Assembly: GCA_003551675.1 (NCBI GenBank)
Contig: PUNG01000013.1
Span: forward strand, 1-40,797
Direction: 5' to 3'
Source: Thermoplasmata archaeon
Lineage (GTDB): Archaea; Thermoplasmatota; Thermoplasmata; Halarchaeoplasmatales; Halarchaeoplasmataceae
Length of the DNA: 40,797 bases
In this document: positions 17,140-23,531 of the stretch, in pieces
How positions within the stretch are numbered: the first letter of the stretch is position 1
Layout of the letters: each line of letters starts with the position of its first letter
Notes under the pieces: model-generated
The model's input: the letters and a program-made list of their open reading frames with translations, nothing else
Told to the model about the DNA's origin: nothing
Databases searched by the model: none
Position numbers and translations under genes: made by a program

Positions 17140-18359
17140 AAGCCGCCTAACGCCATCCGAGCGAACACTTTGCAGTCTCTTACGATGAAATCTAAAACTG
17201 CGTACTCGTTAGGTTGATGGGCCAAACCTCTATTGGAGCACCAGACCGCGGTGGGGATCCCTTTATCTCTGAAATGTTTTGCTACGGTGCCACCTCCAAT
17301 ACCTACGACTTCCGGCTCGAAGGAAGTAACTTCGTTGATAGCGGAGATAAGATTTTGAACGATCTCAGAGTCTTCGGGCGTTTTTTTTGGCGCGTCCATC
17401 TCGGTCACATACTCAATTTTTATCTTGGCGTCGGTCTCGTCTTCAAACTGTTGGGCAGCGTACTCGAATGTCTTTTTCACATCGCTTAACGGTATGGAAG
17501 GTAGTATTCTACAGTCGAAATACTGGGTCTCCTTGCCGGGTATGGAATTGACGTTGGGAACGTTAGCTAATCTCTTCGTTGGTTCAAAGGTGCTGGTTGT
17601 TGGAGAAAACAGTTCGTCCTTTTCATCAAATCGGTGACTCAGTTCTTCGTCAACGAAGTTTTGATATCTAGCCATGATCCGATTCGCATTGACGGTCTCG
17701 AAGGGCATGGCGGCATGTCCTTGTTTTCCATGGACCTCTATCTTAGTCCACAGTCCGGATTTTTCTACTATCTCGATACCTTTACCCTCGTCCTCGCTGT
17801 GGTCCGGTACTAAGACAAGATCGTCTTCGCTCAATACACCCTCTTCGAGTATATGTTCGACACCGTACTCGCTACCCGTTTCCTCGTCTGACACCATCAC
17901 GATCTTGAGAGTATAGTGTGGTTCTACCCCCGCTTCTGAAAGGGCCTTCACCGCAAATATACTAGAGACCAGCGCCTGACCGTTGTCCTCGGCGCCTCTT
18001 CCATAGATCTTTCCGTCTTTGAATTCAGGTTCGAAGGGGTCGGTTTCCCATTCGTCGAGATCACCTTCCGGCACGATGTCCATATGGGTTATGATCACTA
18101 GATTCTTTTCTACCCGTCCCTTCTTAGTAGCGATTATATTAGGTCTTTTACCACTTGGAACTCGCTTATCCTCAGCATCTACCCTCTCTATAGAGTCGAA
18201 ACCGAAGTCTTTTATTAGCTCCATTATGAATTCCGCCTTTTCTTCTTCCCCATCACCGTCGTTATCCGGACCTATGGCGGGGATCCGTATCAACTCCATG
18301 AGAGTTTCTTTCATATCTTCCTCATCATCGTGGATCTTTTTAGATATATTATCATCCAT
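17136..18359 (-). CDS. M20-family metallopeptidase/deacylase
   Basis: A 407-aa zinc hydrolase of the ArgE/DapE/CPG2 group. Metal and catalytic motifs are in order: THMDIVPEGD (His ligand and Asp), GRGAEDNGQAL (bridging Asp), SDEETGSEYG (general base Glu pair), VPDHSED (Asp ligand) and AHQPNEYA (C-terminal His ligand). The lid domain is inserted around GKQGHAAMPFETVNANRIMARY. The substrate (a dipeptide, acyl-amino acid or similar) cannot be decided. The ATG has a GAGGT motif upstream. It lies 54 nt after xerA on the same strand, and a TATA-like TTATATCT near 18400 may give it its own promoter. Confidence 0.88.
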   Translation of the reverse strand: MDDNISKKIHDDEEDMKETLMELIRIPAIGPDNDGDGEEEKAEFIMELIKDFGFDSIERVDAEDKRVPSGKRPNIIATKKGRVEKNLVIITHMDIVPEGDLDEWETDPFEPEFKDGKIYGRGAEDNGQALVSSIFAVKALSEAGVEPHYTLKIVMVSDEETGSEYGVEHILEEGVLSEDDLVLVPDHSEDEGKGIEIVEKSGLWTKIEVHGKQGHAAMPFETVNANRIMARYQNFVDEELSHRFDEKDELFSPTTSTFEPTKRLANVPNVNSIPGKETQYFDCRILPSIPLSDVKKTFEYAAQQFEDETDAKIKIEYVTEMDAPKKTPEDSEIVQNLISAINEVTSFEPEVVGIGGGTVAKHFRDKGIPTAVWCSNRGLAHQPNEYAVLDFIVRDCKVFARMALGGF

Positions 18360-18412
18360 TTTATAACCTCTGCTGCATCTAAAAAAGGTAATCTCTCGAA
18401 CAGATATAAGCT

Positions 18413-18964
18413 TTAGGCTGGAAGTGGATGTTCTTCATAATCTTTTTTTACATCTTCTCCAGTCAAGTCAAGGTAGATCTGAGTAGTGGTCAAAGATGAA
18501 TGGCCTAACATCTTCTGCACGCTCCGAAGGTTCATGCCGGATTTTAAACAATGCACGGCAAAACTGTGCCTCAACATATGGGGGTAGACGTTCTTTTTTA
18601 TGCCGGATTTTTCCGCGTATTTTTTGACCAACCTCTCCACCTGTCTGGTGGATAACGCATTTCCTCTCTGAGAAAGTATCAGTACACCTTCCTCCGCATC
18701 TCTTTTGTACAACTGTATAAGATCTAAAGACTCGTCGTCTATAGGAACTATCCTATCTTTGTCTCCTTTTCCCCCTCTGACCGTTATCATTCCCTCTTGA
18801 AAATCTATATCTTCGATGCGCAGAGAGGTCAGTTCTGAAACCCTGAGGCCGCAGCGGTACAATATGCGAAGTATCAGCCTGTCCCTTATTTTCTCCCGAT
18901 CCGGAGCGGATAGCAGCTTGCGGACTTCGCCTTCTTTTAAGTACTTGGGCAGTTTTTTTCCCAT
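18413..18964 (-). CDS. Short Xer-type tyrosine recombinase, catalytic domain only
   Basis: The protein breaks and rejoins DNA by a phosphotyrosine intermediate. From ATG 18964 it has 183 aa with the full active-site set: Arg41 (CGLRVSEL), Lys66 (GGKGDKDR), His129 and Arg132 (HMLRHSFAVH), His155 (LGHSSLTT) and Tyr164 (QIYL). Typical Xer proteins are about 280-300 aa with an N-terminal core-binding domain; here only about 30 residues (KLPKYLKEGEVRKLLSAP) precede the catalytic domain. A longer reading to 19066 would run into the tRNA promoter region and adds no recognisable domain; a GGTGGG motif supports ATG 18964. It is divergent from tRNA-Lys. It could be a Xer-like resolvase or an integrase remnant. 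Confidence 0.88.
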   Translation of the reverse strand: MGKKLPKYLKEGEVRKLLSAPDREKIRDRLILRILYRCGLRVSELTSLRIEDIDFQEGMITVRGGKGDKDRIVPIDDESLDLIQLYKRDAEEGVLILSQRGNALSTRQVERLVKKYAEKSGIKKNVYPHMLRHSFAVHCLKSGMNLRSVQKMLGHSSLTTTQIYLDLTGEDVKKDYEEHPLPA

Positions 18965-18974
18965 GAACCCACCA

Positions 18975-18996
18975 TGTCTGACAAATTGTATGACAA
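18975..18996. repeat. Two 10-bp direct repeats before xerA
   Basis: TGTCTGACAA and TGTATGACAA, 12 bp apart, 11-32 nt before the xerA start codon and at the expected transcription start given the TATA at 19011. A possible operator or recombinase contact site. Confidence 0.4.
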
Positions 18997-19010
18997 TATA
19001 GCTCTTACAA

Positions 19011-19020
19011 CATATAAAAA
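19011..19020 (-). promoter_or_regulatory. TATA box for the recombinase gene
   Basis: Minus-strand TTTTTATATG. A start site about 25 nt downstream would fall near 18988, giving a short leader before ATG 18964. Confidence 0.45.
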
Positions 19021-19050
19021 GATTTTGGAAGATCATCGCTCGGAAGGTAA

Positions 19051-19060
19051 AAATATTTAT
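19051..19060 (+). promoter_or_regulatory. TATA box for tRNA-Lys
   Basis: AAATATTTAT lies about 30-39 nt before the 5' end of the tRNA, the usual archaeal spacing. Confidence 0.5.
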
Positions 19061-19089
19061 ATCCACTCAAGTCATCGGTCACCCTATCC

Positions 19090-19193
19090 GGGCCTGTAGC
19101 TCAGCTAGGCAGAGCGATCGGCTCTTAACCGATCGGCCTGGGGTTCGAAAATGGACTGCTAAGATGCGGTCATCGAAAATCCCCACAGGCCCG
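19090..19193 (+). tRNA. tRNA-Lys(CUU) with an intron in the T loop
   Basis: The acceptor stem GGGCCTG (19090-19096) pairs with CAGGCCC (19186-19192), with discriminator G. The D arm is GCTC/GAGC. The anticodon stem ATCGG/CCGAT encloses the loop CTCTTAA, so the anticodon is CUU (19124-19126), lysine. The variable loop has 5 nt. The T stem TGGGG/CCCCA is split by an insertion; removing 19150-19179 restores the consensus 7-nt loop TTCGAAT and a 74-nt tRNA. CCA is not encoded. A T-rich stretch follows (CTCTTTTAT). Confidence 0.93.
19150..19179 (+). other. 30-nt archaeal tRNA intron at position 59/60
   Basis: The pre-tRNA folds into a bulge-helix-bulge. The T stem GGGG/CCCC is the outer helix and TTCG pairs with CGAA as the 4-bp central helix. 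The 3-nt bulges are AAA (19148-19150) and AAT (19178-19180), and the inner hairpin is GACTGC/GCGGTC with loop TAAGAT. Cutting after the second nucleotide of each bulge removes exactly 30 nt. This is the known substrate shape of archaeal splicing endonuclease; the site is non-canonical. Confidence 0.88.
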
Positions 19194-19270
19194 CTCTTTT
19201 ATAAAATTCTCCTGAAATCCACGAAAGCTTTTTAATTATCCCTCTATCTGATGGAAATCATCTGGTATCC

Positions 19271-20497
19271 ATGGACATGACAAAGAAGGACGAATACGAC
19301 TTCAAAAAAGCTATACAAGAGATCAAGGACCTCAAGGGTAGAGGGACGGAACTTATCTCGCTGTATATCCCGCCAGATAAAAAAATATCTGACGTTGCAT
19401 CCTATTTGAACGAAGAGATGTCAGAGAGCTCTAACATCAAATCGAAGACCACGAAAAAGCACGTCCAGGCGGCATTGAGATCGATAACGTCCAAGTTGAA
19501 GTACTTAAAAGAACCTCCGGATAACGGTATGGTTTTTTTTGTGGGTCATGTTTCAGCTAGTGGTGACAAAACGGAGATGGTCTCAAAAACCTTAGAACCG
19601 CCCAGGACCATCGAGACCTTCACTTATAGATGCGACTCAGAATTCTATGTAGATCCTTTAAAAGACATGATGGGTGACAGAAAAAAATATGGGCTCATAG
19701 TCCTGGATAGAAGTGAAGCCACCGTAGGACTATTGAGAGGCAGTAGAGTCGAAACCCTACAAAATATAAATTCCATGATACCCAGCAAGCACTCCAAAGG
19801 AGGTTTCTCTCAACAAAGGTTTGAGAGGAGGATAGAGATAGCCGCTAACGAATATTTTAAAAGATTGGCGAAGAAAGTCAACGGCCTCCTCCTTGAAGAA
19901 GATATCGACGGCCTTTTGGTAGGGGGACCAGGCAGAACGAAAGATGAGTTCATAGAGGGAGATTTTTTACACTACGAATTAGAAAAAAAGATCATAGACA
20001 CTTTCAACACGGGCTACACGGACGAATACGGTTTGAGAGAACTCATGGAAAAAGCTCAGGAGACCCTTTCCGGGTTAGAGGTGATGAAAGAGAAGAAGTT
20101 GATCAACAATTTGATGGAAGAGATCAAAGACCCTAATGCGGGTTTGGCGAGCTATGGAGAAGAAGAAGTGATGAAAGCCCTAAAGATGGGAGCGGTGGAG
20201 ACCCTACTCATATCTGAAGGTGTGAATAAACAAAGGGTCAATATCAAATGCGATGGATGCGGTAACGAAGAAGTTATAACAGTGGAGGGGATGATGGGGG
20301 AAAAAGATAGTTCCTGCCCTGACTGTGGCTCAGAGGCGGAGATCGTTGAAAAAAAGGACATAGTTGAGCGTCTTTACGAGATGGCGGAAGAAGTCGGTAG
20401 TGACGTAAAACTGATATCTGACGAATCGGAAGAGGGCGAACTATTGAAGAATGCGTTCGGTGGGATAGCGGCGCTCCTTAGATTCAGGATAAATTGA
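19271..20497 (+). CDS. prf1: Peptide chain release factor aRF1, with GGF in place of GGQ
   Basis: Class-I release factor that reads all stop codons and triggers peptide release. The 408-aa length fits aRF1. Domain 1 has the stop-codon motifs NIKS (55-58) and YRCDSEF (119-125). Domain 2 has KHSKGGFSQQRFERR (173-187): the motif that normally reads GGQ is GGF, with Phe179 encoded by TTC at 19805-19807, and Gln occurs only at 181-182. Domain 3 contains a four-Cys zinc ribbon (CDGCG/CPDCG). The start is ATG 19271 (MDM) after a TTTTTAATTA promoter-like tract and without SD. It lies 9 nt before argS, so they are probably co-transcribed. Whether another aRF1 gene exists elsewhere cannot be seen here. 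Confidence 0.92.
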   Translation: MDMTKKDEYDFKKAIQEIKDLKGRGTELISLYIPPDKKISDVASYLNEEMSESSNIKSKTTKKHVQAALRSITSKLKYLKEPPDNGMVFFVGHVSASGDKTEMVSKTLEPPRTIETFTYRCDSEFYVDPLKDMMGDRKKYGLIVLDRSEATVGLLRGSRVETLQNINSMIPSKHSKGGFSQQRFERRIEIAANEYFKRLAKKVNGLLLEEDIDGLLVGGPGRTKDEFIEGDFLHYELEKKIIDTFNTGYTDEYGLRELMEKAQETLSGLEVMKEKKLINNLMEEIKDPNAGLASYGEEEVMKALKMGAVETLLISEGVNKQRVNIKCDGCGNEEVITVEGMMGEKDSSCPDCGSEAEIVEKKDIVERLYEMAEEVGSDVKLISDESEEGELLKNAFGGIAALLRFRIN

Positions 20498-20506
20498 GGT
20501 TCGAAG

Positions 20507-22201
20507 ATGAAGTATGTCATACTTGAGTTCGAGGACGAGATAATCCAAAAAGTCCATGAAACACTTCAGGTTCCCAAGGAGATGATCGAGGAAAATCTTG
20601 AGATACCACGAGAAGAGAGAGGGGATTATGCACTACCATGCTACTCTTTATCCAGCACCCTAAAAAAGGACCCAAACAAGATAGCTGAAGAGCTCTCTGA
20701 AAAAATAGAGTTAGAGAGGGGACACATAAAAAAAACGGGTCCCTATGTGAACTTTGAGATAGATAAGGCATATCTATCTAGAGAAACGATATTCACTTGT
20801 CTCGAGATGGAAGAAAACTTTGGAGAACTGCCGGCTAAAAAAGAAAAGATGATGGTCGAGCATACGAGTGCCAATCCCAACGGACCTCTACATGTGGGAA
20901 GAGCTAGGAACCCCATAATAGGAGACACCCTAGCAAGGATATATGAAAAGGTAGGATACGACGTTGAAAAGCAGTATTATGTAGACGATATAGGGAGACA
21001 GATGGCTATCTTGGTATGGGGCATACTAAATATCGATGAAAATGAACTGCCTAAAATAGAGAGAAAAAAGATCGACCATGAACTGGTTCGGTACTATCAG
21101 GAAGCTAATAGATCGCTGGAGGAAGACGAAAACGTAGAGCAAGAGATCCAAGATATGATCAGATCCATGGAAAAAGGCGACGAAAAGATTTTTCAACATT
21201 TTAAAGACAGTGCTCAAAAGATCATGGAAGGGATCGCGGGATCTCTAGCCAGACTGAATATAGTTTTAGACAGCTATAAGAGTGAGTCTTCACTGATAGA
21301 AGACGGTTCCGTGGATGAGATGATAAAAAAACTATCGAAGATAGAAAATACGGGGGAAGAAGACGGAGCCATCTATTATGAAAAGGACGGAAAAAAAACC
21401 TTCGTCGCACGAAAGAACCGCACCAGCTTATATCCTGCTAGAGACCTAGCCTACCATAAATGGAAGGGCGAACAGGCCGATATACTTCTAGATGTTCTAG
21501 GTGAAGATCATAAACTACATGGCGAGTTCATAAGGAACGCTTTGGAAGATCTGGATATAAGACCAGTACCCCAGATAGTTTTTCACTCCTTCGTTACCTT
21601 CGAGGGTAAAGAGATGTCCACCCGTAAAGGTACCTACGTGACGTTGGATCAGTTCATGGATACGGCCCACGAAAAAGCCAAAGAAGAGATACAGAAAAGA
21701 GGGAACGCCCTTCCCGAAGAAGTAGAGTCTACGGCGGAAAAGATAGGGATGGGAGCAGTGAGATACCACATCATAAAAGTTCAACCCCAGAAACCCATAG
21801 ATTTTGTATGGGATGAAGCCCTAGACTTTGAAGGTGACAGCGCCCCATTCTTGCAATACAGTTACACTAGAGCCAATAGTATATTAGAAAAATGGGACCA
21901 CAGCACTTTGGAGCCCCGCTCTTTGGACCTGCAGGACTTGGAAGAGGGTGAGATGAGATTGATGAAAAGGATATCCGAATTTCCTCGGGTACTGATGGAT
22001 GCGGCTCACAACAACTCTCCACATCTCTTGGCCAAGTACGCACACAGATTGGCGGCGGAGTTCAATCAGTTCTATAGGGACTATCCAGTACTCCAATCTA
22101 AGAACAAAAAACTTGAACGGGTAGCCATGGTAAAAAGTTTCAAATTCGCCATGGGCGGTGTTTTACGATCTTTAGGTATAGGTAAGCCAAGGAAGATGTG
22201 A
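20507..22201 (+). CDS. argS: Arginyl-tRNA synthetase
   Basis: Class-I synthetase charging tRNA-Arg. Of its 564 aa, the N-terminal Add1 domain (about 1-95) contacts the tRNA D-loop. The HIGH-type motif is HVGR in HTSANPNGPLHVGRARNP, the usual ArgRS form, followed by YYVDDIGRQMA. The KMSKS-type loop is KEMSTRKGTYVTL. The C-terminal DALR anticodon-binding domain starts near QYSYTRANSILEKW and ends LGIGKPRKM, the usual ArgRS tail. It starts 9 nt after prf1. Confidence 0.97.
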   Translation: MKYVILEFEDEIIQKVHETLQVPKEMIEENLEIPREERGDYALPCYSLSSTLKKDPNKIAEELSEKIELERGHIKKTGPYVNFEIDKAYLSRETIFTCLEMEENFGELPAKKEKMMVEHTSANPNGPLHVGRARNPIIGDTLARIYEKVGYDVEKQYYVDDIGRQMAILVWGILNIDENELPKIERKKIDHELVRYYQEANRSLEEDENVEQEIQDMIRSMEKGDEKIFQHFKDSAQKIMEGIAGSLARLNIVLDSYKSESSLIEDGSVDEMIKKLSKIENTGEEDGAIYYEKDGKKTFVARKNRTSLYPARDLAYHKWKGEQADILLDVLGEDHKLHGEFIRNALEDLDIRPVPQIVFHSFVTFEGKEMSTRKGTYVTLDQFMDTAHEKAKEEIQKRGNALPEEVESTAEKIGMGAVRYHIIKVQPQKPIDFVWDEALDFEGDSAPFLQYSYTRANSILEKWDHSTLEPRSLDLQDLEEGEMRLMKRISEFPRVLMDAAHNNSPHLLAKYAHRLAAEFNQFYRDYPVLQSKNKKLERVAMVKSFKFAMGGVLRSLGIGKPRKM

Positions 22202-22261
22202 AAGCTTTTTTACAGATCGTGAAACGAAAAATTAAAATCCCTTCGAGATTGTGAAGTAACC

Positions 22262-22525
22262 ATGACCGTAAATATAGATTTCATATACTCGGACACATGT
22301 CCGGACTGCCCTCCCGCCAAAAAAACGGTGGAAAGAGTAGTTAAAGAGTTTGAAGACGTCGAGGTAAACTATCTAAGGGCTAAAGACGTACCAGAAAAGC
22401 TAGACGAATACGACATAACTCACATACCTACCATAATAATCGATGGGGAAGTATCCCATGTAGAGGTAGTGAACGACAAAGAGTTGAAAGAAAAGATCCA
22501 GGAAAAAAAGAACGGTCAAAAATAG
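22262..22525 (+). CDS. Small thioredoxin/glutaredoxin-like protein
   Basis: An 87-aa thioredoxin-fold protein. The redox motif CPDC lies at about residues 13-16 (YSDTCPDCPPAKK) and the cis-Pro loop is HIPTIIIDGE. The length matches small archaeal glutaredoxin-like proteins that act as thiol-disulfide exchangers. A TATA-like GAAAAATTAAAAT lies about 29 nt before the ATG with no SD. The next gene, trmG10, starts 10 nt after the stop. The redox partner is unknown. Confidence 0.85.
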   Translation: MTVNIDFIYSDTCPDCPPAKKTVERVVKEFEDVEVNYLRAKDVPEKLDEYDITHIPTIIIDGEVSHVEVVNDKELKEKIQEKKNGQK

Positions 22526-22535
22526 GACACCAAAG

Positions 22536-23531
22536 ATGTCTCGATTCCTCTTTGAACTGGTTGGACCGGACTACGAACTCGCTAAAGCGGAGATCTTAGG
22601 CGCCATGGAAGGACTTTCTTTCCACGGAGAGATCCTCCATACCGAAGAAGGGATCCTTGCCCTTGAAACAGATCGTCCCATACAAAAATTGTTCTCCAGG
22701 TTAGGATTGACCCGCAGGATACACCACCTTATGGGAGTAACCTCCGGATCGAGTTACGATTTTTCGGACATCATCTCATATGATCTACCCGAAGGGAGTG
22801 TTGCCGTTAGAACCAAAAGGATCAAAGGTCATCGAGGCGATACCACGAAAATAAAAGAAAGATTGGGTGATTTGATATCAAATACGAACCCCATCGATCT
22901 CGAGGAGCCAGATCACGAAATCTTCGTGCTGGTTTCAAAAGATCTGTTCATAGGAAAAAAGGTCTATGAATTCGATAGGAAAAAAATGAGAGGGAGAGAC
23001 GTAAAAAACAGACCATATTTTTCCCCGGTCTCCCTAAAACCTCGATTTACACGCGCCCTTATCAACCTAGCGCGTCCCGCTGAGAACTCAAAACTCCATG
23101 ATCCTTTCTGTGGAACCGGGGGCGTTTTGATAGAGGGATACGAGATGGGACTCAGAGTCACGGGAGGAGATAAAGACCCCGATATGATAAACGGTTGCAG
23201 AACAAATCTTAAAAAATTCGACGTGACCGCTGACTTAGAAGTCGGCGATGTTTCTCAGACCATACCTGAAGGCATCGATCTGGTAGTTACGGACCCACCT
23301 TACGGTAGAGCTTCTTCCACTTCTAACGAGGAACTTTTTCCCATCTACGAGAGACTGTTCAAAACTAGCAAAGATAGATTGATCAAAGGTGGTCATCTTG
23401 CCGCTATCTTCCCAGAAGAGAGATATATTTTATTGGGAGAAGAATATCTAGAACTCCTTGAAACTCACAAAATAAAGGTCCACGGTTCCCTTGACAGGTA
23501 CTTTACAGCGTTCAGAAAACCTATCTGTTGA
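22536..23531 (+). CDS. tRNA (guanine-10 N2) methyltransferase (Trm-G10 type)
   Basis: Forms m2G/m2,2G at position 10 of tRNA using SAM. The 331-aa protein has an N-terminal THUMP-containing part (about 1-150, with DHEIFVLVSKDLFIGKKVYEFDR) and a C-terminal Rossmann methyltransferase: PYFSPVSLKPRFTRALINLA, motif I HDPFCGTGGVLIEGYEMG, motif II GGDKDPDM, and catalytic motif IV VTDPPYGRAS. The DPPY motif and THUMP domain point to N2-guanine methylation. It is co-directional with the thioredoxin-like gene and overlaps the convergent M50 gene by 11 nt. Confidence 0.92.
   Translation: MSRFLFELVGPDYELAKAEILGAMEGLSFHGEILHTEEGILALETDRPIQKLFSRLGLTRRIHHLMGVTSGSSYDFSDIISYDLPEGSVAVRTKRIKGHRGDTTKIKERLGDLISNTNPIDLEEPDHEIFVLVSKDLFIGKKVYEFDRKKMRGRDVKNRPYFSPVSLKPRFTRALINLARPAENSKLHDPFCGTGGVLIEGYEMGLRVTGGDKDPDMINGCRTNLKKFDVTADLEVGDVSQTIPEGIDLVVTDPPYGRASSTSNEELFPIYERLFKTSKDRLIKGGHLAAIFPEERYILLGEEYLELLETHKIKVHGSLDRYFTAFRKPIC

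Noticed and set aside
18965-19066. Longer N-terminus for the recombinase
   Set aside because: The extra 34 residues (FTFRAMIFQNLFICC-like) have no core-binding domain features, run over the gene's own TATA box into the tRNA promoter region, and have no SD.
22289-22305. TCGGACACATGT match to the smc upstream repeats
   Set aside because: It lies inside the thioredoxin-like gene and simply encodes the SDTCP residues of the redox motif.
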